This document shows, one piece after another, positions 12,197-23,800 of a stretch of 64,000 nt of DNA. Position 1 is the first letter of the stretch. Each line of letters begins with the position of its first letter. A program made the translations under genes and the position numbers. The DNA is from Macrolepiota albuminosa (Eukaryota > Basidiomycota > Agaricomycetes > Agaricales > Agaricaceae). The DNA is taken from the NCBI GenBank assembly GCA_027475525.1, contig JAMWFC010000011.1:125183-189182 (forward strand), given 5' to 3'. The notes below the pieces were generated by a model. That model was not told the DNA's origin. It was given only the letters and a program-made list of their open reading frames with translations, and searched no databases.

Positions 12197-12696
12197 TGTA
12201 AGGATGACCTCTGAAGGCTATAGCTCAGTCACACAGCTGGCAGAGGGAGATCCAAAGTATATTAGAGTATATATTAACAATATCATAATAACTACATACT
12301 CACATGGCAGAGGGAGATCCAAAGAGAACAAGTCTAGAGATTTCATATGCCAGGTTGGATGCTTCTGGGGCCTCTGAAGCATGAGAAACAACTGTACAGT
12401 ACAACAAAACTTTAAAATGAAAATTGCCTAAATAAACAACTGTAAAAACAAGGCAGGAAAACTCCAGACTTTGAAAGTCAGAAAGGCAAACTCCAGCTTA
12501 TGTAAGCAGTCTAGAAGCAGTGCTGAAAGGCCCACACTTGTCTGAATGATAGCTAAAGAACCAGAGCACCTCAAGAGCTGAGAATAGTACTAACAGATAG
12601 TGGTAAAAGAATAGAAACAGTAAAATAAGAGAATGAATGAAAGGAGAGTGAAAAGATAAGGAGTGAAAGAAGGAAGAAATGAGGAATCTCCTGACA
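12197..12696 (-). repeat. Solo LTR copy C of Gypsy-1 with 5-bp target duplication
   Basis: On the minus strand it runs from TGTCAGGAGATTCC (12696) to CATCCTTACA (12197), 500 bp. CTGGG flanks both sides (12192-12196 and 12697-12701), a perfect 5-bp duplication, which marks a solo LTR left by recombination between LTRs. Confidence 0.88.
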
Positions 12697-13165
12697 CTGG
12701 GTGGGCACAAAGAAACCCCAGGAGTGCCAGAGAGTTGCCAAGAGAGACTGGAAGGTGCAAAGGGAGTGCCAGAAAAGGAAGTCCCCTGACAGTGTTATTA
12801 CTGTCAACAAGTCAATATTACTGTCAACAAGTCAATAGCTATCTATCTAGCATAAGTAGATGATATGATGGTAATATAATAATATACAACTATCTTTTAA
12901 TAATATAAACAACTGCTAGAGCATTGAGATCAACACACAACTATACAGTTTTAAGACATCTGACAGAAAGCAAAACAAATTACATATATCAAAAATAAAA
13001 AATCCTATATATACAAGAAAATAGAATCTCTTGACTTGACTTGGTGAAAGAAGGAAACAATAATGCACTCAACACAGGAAAATCATATATATATGTATAT
13101 ATAAAAAAAACACAAGTATGACCTTTCAACATAATGTTGAGAATATGGACATAATAGCTGGTAGA
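12697..13165. other. AT-rich spacer with a 2 x 20 bp tandem repeat
   Basis: TATTACTGTCAACAAGTCAA occurs twice in tandem at about 12797-12836. The rest is AT-rich without recognisable coding content. Confidence 0.5.
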
Positions 13166-13611
13166 TGTTATGACCCTCCACTCTGTAATCTAACTTGGGA
13201 CACTTTCAGAGCCCCTTTTGGAACCTATGACACGCCTCTGCCAACATCTGCCATCACAACCACTATCACTCCCATCATGCATGCCTCCCAGGCCAGCCCT
13301 CACAGCATGGACCCCAGGACCACCTGCCATCATGGCTATTGCCCCATAATCAACACCCAGATTGCACTAATCATCCAGCCATCATGCATCACACATCCTG
13401 CCACTACTCCCATGCCAATTGATTGCATATCCCACAAGCACAATCTCTTGGTATACAATCATTTCCTCATCCTGCTATCCCAAGATCCCCTCAGACCCCT
13501 GGAATAGGTGCTGTAGTACTTATAGTTGTAGTCATCATCTTGTATTTCCATAGTCTTTATATTACTGAATTACTGTTTGCATGCCCTTTGATTTGACTGA
13601 TATGCATTGCA
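13166..13611 (+). repeat. Chromovirus LTR fragment (decayed)
   Basis: It begins TGTTATGACCCTCC and follows the chromovirus LTR (TGTCACGACCCCTCC at 52122) through the CCAATTGAT, GTAGTACTTATAG and TTTGACTGATA blocks. CpG sites have mostly become TpG or CpA. It stops about two thirds of the way through the LTR, where the inverted Gypsy-1 fragment begins. Confidence 0.8.
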
Positions 13612-15470
13612 GAGACATTGTGGCAGTCTCCTCAGCTTATGACCACTGCATATCTCTTGGTCTCTGGCTTGCACCCCTCATAAGAACACAGGTGCCCCAC
13701 TACAGTGATTTCATCTGCACAGAGCACAGACTTAGTCCCTGAGAAGGGCCTTCTAGCATACTTGATGCACTGAACAACTCTTTGTTCAGGTGTTCCCATA
13801 TAAAGCATCTAATCCCTTTAATCTCTGCAATAGTCTCATACCCTCCTCCTTCCAACTCATACCTAGTCTCAGGTCTTCTTATTGGAACATCATCAATATA
13901 AGGCCAAGTGACATGAGGTATCTCATCCTGCAAGATATAAGTAACATCATCATGGAAGATGGGAACTGAATTAGTCCATCCTATTGGCAATGTCACCAAT
14001 CTCAGAGCTCTATAAGGTGTCTGAAAGGTAGTATAGTCTCTAGACTTAGGGTCCAAAGTCCTTTCATCATATCTAACATAGAAATCACACATCCCTCCAC
14101 ATGCTCTTCCAGCAAAGTGGTTGGCCAGTTCTTCTGTAGCAGGAGGTACTCTAGAATGAGCTATAATGACCTTGTCTAGAAGTTCTAAACTGTGCACAAG
14201 CCTTATACTTTTCCCATCCTTCTTCAGAACAGCAAACCACTGTGATCTATATGAGGAGTTTGACCTCTCATAAACCCCTGCTTCCAACTTCCTCTTAATC
14301 TCCTTGCACAGGTCATTGTACTTCCCAGGAGGTATGGGTCTGTTTTTCAACACCCAAGACTGGTGAGGTACTACTGGCATAACAACAGGTGGGAAGTATT
14401 ACTCTTTGAACTTCCCCTTCTGACTGTCATTCCATGCAAAGGCCTCATTCTGCTGCATCATCAACTGGTGCATTAACTTCCTCTCTTCTGGCCATAGAAA
14501 CTCTCCTTCATGTGCTTGATCAATAATCTGTTTGCACTCCTCTGTGTACCCCCCAGTAGGTCTGAATTCAGGTGGATGTGAACTCAAAGGTGGCATATTC
14601 TTCAAAGGATCACCAGTGATATTCCTCTCTATCCTGAATTCCTCTTCTAACTTTCTTGGCAACAGGCTTATATTTCCCAAACACTTGTACAGTTTTTTCT
14701 TGGCTTTTCTTCCCCCCACTCTTTAACTCTTCAGGTAGGTAGCCAAGCTCTTCATTCAGGTAAGCTCCTAGCAACTGCCCTGTCCTTTCTCCCTCTCTTC
14801 CAGTAGCATGGTAAGCAGCTAAGTACACATCTCTGAAAACTCTTCTCCTTGACACAGTATCCCTTGATCCAGAAACCTTCCTCTTCACTCTCCTCTATCA
14901 TCACTGCAGCCTCTCCTTGATCTGGAATCAAACTTCTCAAGGGTGAAGCTTTTCCCAACTCCTCCTCATTGCCACTAGGGGGTGCCTTGCCTCTCTCATA
15001 AGTTGGTAGTGCAGTCCTCTTCCCAGTATTAGGATCTCTGATAGTTTGCCACTAGGGGGTGCCTTGCCTCTCTCATAAGTTGGTAGTGCAGTCCTCTTCC
15101 CAGTATTAGGATCTCTGATAGTGATAATTGCACTACCATCTTTTAGGTTCTGCACATTACTCTCAGTGGCTGTATCAAATGGCCTCCCCATTAATACTGT
15201 ATAGGCAGGTTTCTCAAATATATGCACCTGCAAATATATCATTAAACCCTCAGCAAACTTGAAGGGCACATTCTTGGCCATCCCCAAAGACTCATAAACC
15301 TGTTGATTGGCACTCTCCATGCACAACTTTATATCAGGATCCCAAGTCAATCCCAAACTTAGTGCCTTGTCTAAAGCCATGCACACAATCTGGGACCCAC
15401 TATCCAATATAGCCTCCACCTTAGCTTGGTCATTCACACTAGGGTACAGAGACCTCAACACTTGTCAGGT
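13612..15470 (-). pseudogene. Gypsy-1 protease-linker-RT fragment
   Basis: Read from 15470 leftwards: retropepsin (ILDSGSQIVCM, near 15393-15425), the conserved ITIRDPNTGKRTALPTYERG tail, a pre-RT linker (FRIERNITGDPL; YTEECKQIIDQAH; FLWPEE, 14640-14470) and RT (WVLKNRPIPPGKYNDL; FQTPYRALRLVTLPIGWTN; WPYIDDVPI, ~14360-13880). The YIDD box is intact. The frame after the protease is displaced by an exact 77-bp tandem duplication (14969-15122); removing one copy puts the next segment (14958 onwards) back in frame. RNase H and integrase are missing at the left end, and no LTR is attached on either side. Confidence 0.87.
14969..15122. repeat. Exact 2 x 77 bp tandem duplication in Gypsy-1 protease region
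   Basis: 14969-15045 equals 15046-15122 (both begin TTGCCACTAGGGGGTGCC). The distance between flanking frames is a multiple of three only when 77 is subtracted (503 - 77 = 426). Probable assembly artefact. Confidence 0.95.
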
Positions 15471-16210
15471 TTTTATAGTAATTCTAATTAGGAGAATTAA
15501 CTAGCAAAAGTCTGAGAGTAAATTGCTTATGATTTTATCAAAATATTAAATATAAGGAGGAAATTTAAAGACAGATTAGTGTTGGATGGATTGATGGTTC
15601 AGGGCTCGGATAGGACTTGATGTCGAAACGATTCATGGCATGTATCACAGGAGTGCATACAATCTAATGACTTATCCTCAGCTCAGTTCAACGGATAGTC
15701 GACTAAGGGACTAGTTGTGCAAGTCTCTCTCAATATATATACACCTCATCAGGGTATAAGATAGTTAACAAGGCAGATAGTGAAGGGTTGATGAAGGCAA
15801 TTGGTGAAGTAGACAAGCAATGTGTCAAAGTTGATTGTACCTCTGTTAAGGCATATTCAACAAGGACGATGTATATGATTAAGACATAATGTATCGACTC
15901 AGCGATAGAATTAGAGATAAAAAAATGAATTCATTCTCTAAAAGGAAGCATCAGATTCTGTTTGTACCCGACTAGAAGATCCGTACCGCGGGTCTTCGAG
16001 TTGACAGCTAGGAGCAACCCACAAGTGAGTTAATTTCTGCACTACTGTCCGTAAAGGGCAAACACTTTACCTGAGGAGATGCCTCTTTTCCTTTCTCGAC
16101 TATATTGAGCCACCGTCCCATTTTGGACACACTACGTGGTCGACAATCATCAGTCCTTGAAACATAAGATTCCTAGTGCAAAGCTCACCTCACTGCATAC
16201 ATTGTGTCTT
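15471..16210. other. Intergenic region between TE block and metacaspase gene
   Basis: Unique-looking sequence without recognisable coding regions, LTRs or terminal repeats. Confidence 0.5.
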
Positions 16211-17869
16211 TTAAAGTGGGACGAGGTTGTTCTCCTTCGTCATAGAATCAACCCATGCACACAAGATACAGGAAAGCGTATGAGGCTCACTTAGCAATTT
16301 AATCAATAACTGCAGTAGCTACGCTGAGCAGTTCTGTTGCATCCATGTTTAAAATGGACTTACTTGAGTCATAGACTGGATCTCTTCATGTTCGAATACG
16401 TTTTCAGAGTCCTTGCATGCTGACAGACATATCTTATGGGCATTCACCCTGTGAAAACCTGATCGAGATGAAGAAGTGTACAACTCACAATGTTATTTCT
16501 AACGCCTTCGATACGACGACAATGGTTCCCGTATCCTTTACAGATCACTAGCTCGTCAGCGGGGTGCGTTGCCTTTCCTTTATCCAATACGCCCATGACA
16601 ATTTCGAAAACTTGGTAACAAGAGGTGATTGAGTCCTGCGACAACGTTAAAGGCAGAGTGATACATACAACGCCGTTGTCCTCGCCGGACTGATGCCATG
16701 GATAGTAACAACAACCATCAACCACGAATCAAAATGATAACAACATTCAGACATACCAAGGCTCGTCCACTTACATACTCGGTTGCATCTATGGTGCGGT
16801 AGATCTATCGAAGTCGGCACATCATCTCGTGAAAGAAAAGGTGACCTCACCAAGCAAAGTATTCGAGTGGCATGTGTCAAATATTGCCTTATCGCCATCA
16901 CTATTGTCAACACACGAATACCAGAAAAAACAATCTTACAGTCAAGCGACTCGCCGAGTTCAAAGGCCTCACGAGGTAGTCATAAAGCACCTAAGACTCG
17001 ACCACTGAGAAGGAGCCTAAGAAATCCGAATCGCAAGAACACACTTACATCGTCGACAATCCCATCCTCAGCAGGTATTTCCCCGAGAACTGTTCCTTCA
17101 AGTGCAGCATCTTCGAACTTTCTAAACGCCTCCGACTGAGGATCTACGCTGGGCAAGAGAACTGTCCCGGCAGAATTGGAATGTTGAGTAGAGCGTTGAT
17201 GGAATTCGGCACGTACATTCGTCTTTCTTATCTTCCTCTTTGATATCATCCGTGTCGAGTTGGAATGCATGGCCAGCGACTGTTGAGGCATAGTTTCCAG
17301 CGAATGAGTGAAACTAGTGAGGTGATGGGCTTACAGTAGAATACGTATTGGTCCCCAGGCTCCTGGCTTTCATAAAACGTTTCAAGGTACTTCATCTGGC
17401 GTTCCACAGGGTAGACAAAGGTCATCGAGAAGTATTATGTTGTGACGTACGATGTTTTCCTTTGACGAATAATGCGAAGACTTTGGATCATTGTTATCAG
17501 TGAGGACAGTGATAAACTCCGGGTTGTAGTTGTACTGTGCTACAACAACGAGATTTATCATTGTATTTGATATCCACAAGAGAAGGATTCACTGATAAGC
17601 AGCTCCCGGAATTCTTCGACGTCCCGTTGCGGGAGTTTCAAACCGTGTCGTCTTAGGTTTGTATAATTAATCGCAATGAGGAGGGCTCGTTTGGTAGGCT
17701 GTCGGGAAAGCCCTGTTCGGAATGGTGTCCGCCAGGAAGACAACCCTCGAATCCTTTGCCCGGCTGTGAAAAGCTACAAAAGGAAGAGGGCGTCGTAAAT
17801 CTTTCTCCGCGGAATGTATGGATGCCTTACTGGCGAGAAGTATCTTCTATACTTTGCTGCTGTCCACAT
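16211..17869 (-). CDS. Metacaspase (peptidase family C14, caspase fold)
   Basis: A spliced minus-strand gene. Exons that join in frame: 17869-17831, 17773-17593, 17539-17451, 17395-17335, 17279-17217, 17161-17049, 16990-16940, 16887-16851 and 16804-16775. A conserved exon including SACKDS (about 16437-16364) and a last exon 16309-16211 ending in TAA also fit. Introns are 46-58 nt with GT-AG ends. The product has the fold's opening strand (KRALLIAINY), ITQYNYNPEFITVLTD, the catalytic His in FAGHAF (codon 17271-17269) and the catalytic Cys in AIFDTCHSNT (codon 16872-16870). Metacaspases are Arg/Lys-directed cysteine proteases linked to stress and cell death. The start ATG (17867-17869) opens a 13-codon first exon whose splice keeps phase. 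Splicing of 16774-16438 is unresolved and the C-terminal exons are tentative, so damage there cannot be excluded. Confidence 0.82.
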
Positions 17870-18670
17870 ACGATTGGGTGGCAGTAGTTATGGTAATTGG
17901 GGAAGAGTGTATGGTAGGTAATGAAGTTAAATACATGTCATCAGACGGGATGTGTAGGGATGCTGAGCAATTGCTATGCCGGCGTTGAAACACAGTGCCC
18001 CAGATTTGACATTTGGCTTACGTTTTCGAAAGATATGTTTGAGCGGATGTTCGATTTAGCACGGCCTTGTCGGATTAGACAGGAACGTTTGGGATTGGTT
18101 GCTCCATTGCTCAGTGTCCAAACCTAAAGCGGTACGTGATGGAAGGCCTGATACGAGGCTGGGCACACATATTTAGAAATGACGACGATCAAACGATCGA
18201 AACGCCAACCGGCGCTGAGTCTTTCTGACGAGACAAAGTCAAAATTCACAGGGGAAGAGACACGGACCTAGTCGCTCTGACTGCAGTTCACTAAGCGGGA
18301 GGGAAGTTGGTAACTCCTTGTTTGGGATAATCTCGGTGATGTCAACAAACAACCCAGGAATTTACGCAACAAAGACCAAACAGATTATGGTTGTCAAGAC
18401 GTTTGGAGAAATCAAAAGGCACAGCAAATAAATGATTCCTTACGGTTGGCGCCAGCTGACTCGACAGAAAGGACCCGAAACTTCAAAATACATCGAGAAA
18501 AGAAAACATTCCCAGGCCCAACACCAAATACACACTTCTGGCTGTTTCCAGTAACGCCTGGTCTAAACTAATATATGTTGTGGAAAAAAAAAAGACAAGT
18601 GCGATGCAAGCGTTTAGAGAAATCAATGTGCCGTCACCATCTGCGTGTACGGCAGATGTCGGCCTCGTCA
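17870..18670. other. Intergenic, upstream of the metacaspase
   Basis: Contains the metacaspase promoter side. No other gene, RNA or repeat recognised. Confidence 0.5.
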
Positions 18671-19400
18671 AGGCGTTTAAGTAGAAGGTGTAAACCGGGA
18701 GGAACGACAGCCAAAACGACAGGGTAGCTAGTTGCTCGTGTTAGGACTTAGACCGCACCATGTCTCATGCAGAGCATAACCTCAGTTCAAAGGCAGCCGA
18801 AAAGCTTTACTCAACGACAAGGTAAGCTTTTGGTGATAAACCTTCTATCGCACCGTGTCTGATGCAGAGTACAACTAGTAATACGCGTCATGAATAAACG
18901 CGTAATAGTGAGTATTTGAAGCAGAACTCACCTCAATGCGTAATTGACTGAGTGTATAGGACGAGGGAGCCTTGATATAAATAGATTGTGTGTGTGATAT
19001 CGGAAGGGGGGGTTCGATCAAGGGTCGAAGGCGTGTTGTCATTGTGGGCGCATGGGCGCTAATAGCTCGGATATCCAATGTCACTCGTGAAGGCGTTTAA
19101 AGAGAACGTGTAAGCCGGGAGGAACGACAACCAAAACGACAGGGTAGCTAGCTGCTCGTGTTAGGACTTAGACCGCACCATGTCTGATGGAGAGCATAAC
19201 CTCAGTTCAATGCGTCCTTGACTGATATTCATGTCGTACCTGATGCAGAGTACAACTCGCGGTACGTGATGAACAAGTGCGTGATAGTGAGTGTTGGAAG
19301 CAGAATTCACCCAAGGGTGTAGGACAAGGGAGCGTCACGATCGAGGTCGAAGGTGTGTCGTCATTGTGGGTGCAGGTGCGCTAACAGGTCAGATATCCCA
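18671..19400. repeat. Diverged tandem repeat, period about 420 bp
   Basis: 18671-19090 and 19091-~19400 share ordered blocks: AGGCGTTTAA, CCGGGAGGAACGACA, GACAGGGTAGCTAG, TTAGGACTTAGACCGCACC, CTGATGCAGAGTACAACT and CGAAGG(C/T)GTGT(T/C)GTCATTGTGGG. The second unit is ~110 bp shorter owing to internal deletions. Confidence 0.8.
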
Positions 19401-19475
19401 AACCGTCAGATGTGGCCCTCAGCAGACATACCTCCCAGCAACAGATCTATGAGAGGATACAAATGGCTCATGTAC

Positions 19476-20210
19476 CCCAATGTGTTGTCCTTCCAATAGG
19501 GCAAGAGAGGGATAAATAAAGTCAAAAATGCGATGCTTTTCGAGATGTCTCAAGCCTCGACACCGGTCAAGGGGACTGACGGACGCGCAGTAGTATTAGT
19601 ATGAATGGCGCGCCGCCCGTGATATAAGCCTGTGTGAAAAAAGTGGAAAACGAAAGAGCTGGAGTATCAGAAGGAAACAAATCGAGAAAGCGGATGCGCA
19701 AAAAAGTACATTTTTTGATTCCGTAGCAAGAGTATTGATCGGTGTGAATAGCCCGCCGCCCGCGATATAAGCTTCTGTGAGAAAAAAAAGGGAAAATGAA
19801 GAGCTGGAGCGTCAGAGGGTAACAATCATGTATCCCAATGTCTTGCCCTTCCAATAGGGCAAGACAGGGATAAATAAACTCAAAAATGCGATGCTTGTCG
19901 AGGAATATCAAGATGTCCCAAGCCTCGACACTGGTCAAGGGGACTGACGGACGCGCAGTAGTATTAGTATGAATGGCGCGCCGCCCGTGATATAAGCCTG
20001 TGTGAAAAAAGTGGAAAACGAAAGGGCTGGAGTACCAGAGGGAAACAAATCGGGACCGCGGATGCGCAAAAAAGTACATCGTGTTTTTGATTCCGTAGCA
20101 AGAGTATTGATCGGTGTGAATAGCCCGCCGCCCGCGATATAAGCTTCTGTGAGAAAAAAAAAGGGGGAATGGAAGAGCTGGAAGATCAGAGGGTAACAAA
20201 TCGAGCAGGC
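19476..20210. repeat. Tandem repeat (~360 bp x 2) carrying four CGCCGCCCGYGATATAAGC motifs
   Basis: The unit at 19476-19833 recurs at 19834-20210 (shared CCTTCCAATAGGGCAAGA, GGATAAATAAA, GGGGACTGACGGACGCGCAG). Each unit has two sub-repeats centred on CGCCGCCCG(T/C)GATATAAGC, at 19611, 19754, 19979 and 20126. The block lies next to the 3' end of tRNA-Leu. A long open minus-strand frame crosses it but also runs through the tRNA, so it is not called a gene. Confidence 0.85.
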
Positions 20211-20248
20211 ATCCGGGGATGCGCCAAAAAGTCCTGCTTGTTACATTG

Positions 20249-20350
20249 TGATGAGAGGGAGATTCGAACTCCCGCCCCCGAAGAGACCAGATTAGGCAAA
20301 GATAGATTATAACCTTAGTCTGGCGCCTTAGACCGCTCGGCCATCTCACC
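20249..20350 (-). tRNA. tRNA-Leu (anticodon AAG) with a 20-nt intron
   Basis: The minus strand from 20350 folds as a tRNA: acceptor GGTGAGA pairs with TCTCATC (one G-U), the D arm contains GGCCGAGCGG, the anticodon stem CCAGA pairs with TCTGG, and the T arm is GGGAG-TTCGAAT-CTCCC. The anticodon AAG is at 20316-20314. An intron (20312-20293) sits after position 37, the canonical place. The variable arm is long, as in type II Leu tRNAs. The discriminator is A, and CCA is not encoded, as in eukaryotes. Confidence 0.95.
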
Positions 20351-20808
20351 ATGTTAGGACGGGAGTCGTCGATGGTGACAAGTCTCGTGGGCGGGAGAGG
20401 TCCGCGGAGGTAAATTGGTTAGAAGGGATGACGAACCTCGTCAGGGTGACTCGTTGGATGCTAGTTATGGAGGGCAGTGTATTGCAGTAGATGAACAAAA
20501 GAAAAAGAGGGGTCATGGCTGTTTGGTGTGGGAGGCTGAGGGACGGAAGGGGAGCGGGTGATTGAGTGTGACGTGTTTTGAGGGACTGGGGCAGAAGACT
20601 GACTCGGAACCCAAGTACATGTGATGATGATCAGTTTCTATAAACAGGAAGCACAGGTGAATGGAAGCAAGTCTTAGTTTGTGAAACAATGTGAAGCAGC
20701 CAGGTCTCTCGAGCAGCAGCCGCAGCGACAAGTATATAAGCACAAGACGTTTGCTTCCGTCCTATTAATAACTTTGCTTGTACTCTACTCTCAGTGCTTT
20801 GGGGGAGA
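20351..20808. promoter_or_regulatory. Intergenic and probable promoter of the kinase gene (TATA box 20733-20739)
   Basis: TATATAA at 20733-20739 lies 70 bp upstream of the kinase ATG, compatible with a core promoter and a short leader. The tRNA-Leu start lies on the other side on the opposite strand, so the two are divergent. Confidence 0.55.
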
Positions 20809-23800
20809 ATGGCCCCGTCTCCAACGAGCTCGCCGTGTCCACTGCCAGCCACTCGCCCTGGCCGCACGTTCTCCATCTCGTCCCCGCTCAACCCAAACTC
20901 TGCCTCCATAAACGCTGCATCCCCAGTCCAAGACTCCTTTGGCCGCCCAAGGGGCCAGACAACCTCTGCCATCGCTTCCCGCCCCCCGCCCAGTCCCTCG
21001 TCAGCCACAAATCTCCTCGCGTCCCCGCTCAGCCGCGTCGTCGTCTCAGAGTCTGGCGTCTCCCCCACCAGCCAGCTGCACCCCGCCAACAGCGGTTTCT
21101 CTGTCTTTGGCATCTCCATCGGCGGCAACGGCAACGCAAATGGGCGGCGAAGGAAAGACAGCGTCGACGGCGTCAAAGAGCAGGACGTCTTGAAGAGCCT
21201 CAAACGGCGCAGTGGCATCTCCACCCCGCCCATGGGCAGCCCTGCCAGCTGGTGGGGCGGCAAGGAGCAGGCAGAGGACCATCGTCCCTGGAAGGACCCG
21301 CCTAGGAGGAAGAACACTGTTCCTGAAGCACAGACAGAGGGGTTGATCCATACCCGCGAGGTCAGTTTCAATTTTTGGTCGAAAGAGACGCGAAACTGAC
21401 TGACGCACATGTAGAGAGTTGGTCAAGCTGTGGCGTCTGTTCTAGGTACAGCAGCAGACATTGCACACGAAGTCTTGTTCAACGGTATCGCTTTGCTTGA
21501 ACTCGCGCCAGTCCCAGGACTCGCTCCTGCTGCCCGTGTCCTCCTCGAGATATGGGACGCGTTACAATTGATTGACGTGCGTTTTTCTTCTTTTCACCCT
21601 TGTTCTGGCTCACCAGGCGTTGCCAGACGAATCGCTTACAGTGTCTGCGACTTACCAACCGCTGTGCAGACATCCTGCTCTCAGTCAGGGAAGAAGTCAG
21701 AGAAGCCGGCGACCAAGTCGACGAGGAGCTCCAAGTCCCCATCGCCAAGCTTACAGAGTAAGTATTTAAACTATCATATATAATCCATTTCCTCCACTAA
21801 CACACGGCCACACAGATCATTCCACAGCGTTCAATCCTTCCTAATGAAACAAGTCCACCGGCCCTTCCTAAAGCGGTACCTCAAGCGCGACGAGATCCAA
21901 GCCCAAATCCGCGCATGCCACGGCGGGCTCACAGAGGCGCTCGTAATGCTCGGACTCAGCATCCAGATCCGCATCCTGCGCAGCGTGCAAGAATCCGAAC
22001 GCGGGCGGCGCGCCGACCAGCGTGCTTTACTCGGGATGCTCCGCCGCGACGAGCACACGCCCGCAGGGGCACAAGTCGTAGGTCTTGGACTGAGCGGGAT
22101 AGAGACGCACACGCACGCGGACGCGCCGGGGATGGGTATGAGCGACAGCACCCTCACAGTCCGACCATTACCTCCCTCCGAGCACGAGGCCACGACTACG
22201 ACGACGAGCACGCTATCCGTCGTGCCTCCTTCCCCCAGCTCGTCTCTCTCAGCGACTCCATCGCCGACGCCCACGCCGTCGTTGGCAGCGGCGGACACAG
22301 GAACGCTCCACCCCTCGCAGGTGTTACCCGCGTTAAAGACCGTACAAGACTCGCAGGACGCGCGGGACGCAGCGCGCGACAGCGAGGACCTGCGCGCGCT
22401 CATACGCACCGCGCTCCGCGCCGGGAGCGACGCTGAGATCTTCCGGCTTTTGCAGATTGGGAGGGAGGAGATGCCGGAGGCTATCAAGACGCTTCAGCGC
22501 GCGTTGGAGCGTGTTGGGGATGGCTCTGCGGGTGCCGGCGCTGGCGCTGGCGCAGGGAAGAAAGATAAAGCCAAAGCGAAAGACGGGGAGAAGAGGAGGT
22601 GGGGATTAGGCCTCGGGAAAGCTCGTACGCCGTTATCTCCGTCGACGTCGCCCCCGGTGCCGCCACCCGGAGGCGAACCAAGTCCAAAGACACCCTCACC
22701 TTCGCCCTCACCTTCGCCCTCCACTGACACATGGGGCGTCAACGCCGACACGCTCGATCGGGAGTTCATCGAGTCCGGGATCGACGCATTACGGCGCATG
22801 TCGCGTGGGGCGGGCATCACGACGTCCTCTCTACCCTCCTGGACCATAACGCGGTACGAAGTCGACCGAGAACAAAAGATCGGCGTGGGGTTCTTCTCTG
22901 ACGTCTACCGGGGGACATGGCGCGGGCGTACGGTCGCGATCAAGGTTCTGGCGCCGACGACGCCGCGGGAGCTGTTCATCCGGGAGGTGCAGGTGTGGCG
23001 CGGGCTGCGGCATCCTAGTGTGCTCGAGCTTTATGGCGCCAGCAGCGCGTGCGGCGAGCGCCCGTGGTTCTTTGTGTGTGCGTATATGCGCAGAGGGAGT
23101 TTGGTGGAGTTTTTGAAGAGGGTGGAGAGGGGCGTTGACGCTGGCGCTGGCGTAGGCGTAGGCGCGGGTGGAAATGGCAAGGTGGTCTTCCCGATTTGGG
23201 AAGAGGGACAAGGGAAGAAGAGGGAGCTCGGGCTTTCGAGGGAAGGCGATTTGTTTAGGTTCATGTTGGAGATCGCGCAGGGGATGCAGTATTTGCATGA
23301 GAATGGGGTGCTGCATGGCGACCTCAAGGCTGCGAATGTACTCGTTGACGACGACGTGCGTTGTGTTATTTCGGATTTCGGCCAGAGCGAGATGAAGTCG
23401 GAGGCGTATAGGATCAGCGGGACGACGCCCCCTCGTGCGTCTTTGTCTTTTTTTTTTTTCGTGAGTCAGATTCACTGACATGATACAGGTGGTACGTTGA
23501 GGTGGCAAGCACCAGAGCTCATGTCAGGAGAGAGCCAGCTTGCTCTGACGCCCCAGATGGACGTCTACGCATACGCGATCTCGTGCGTCGAAATCGTCGC
23601 AATGGGCAAGATTCCGTGGGCCCTCGCAGACGACGACGCAGTCAGGCACTTTGTGCTCCGTAAGTTCCTCCAATTCTTTGCGCTTGTTGAATGACTGAAA
23701 CCATTCTGTAGGCGAAAACGCCCGTCCCGCGCTTCCCTTCTCGCGGTTCAACACGCCGATGCTCCAGGACCTCCTACGTTTATGCTGGCACCACGACCCG

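Noticed and set aside
13118..13507. 129-codon plus-strand open frame
   Set aside because: It lies inside a chromovirus LTR fragment and has no known domain.
18671..20210. Repeat array as a possible CRISPR
   Set aside because: Units are hundreds of bp, only two copies each, without short spacers, and the host is eukaryotic.
19567..20352. 261-codon open frame on the minus strand
   Set aside because: It runs through the tRNA-Leu gene and across tandem repeats, and its repeated residues simply mirror the DNA repeats.
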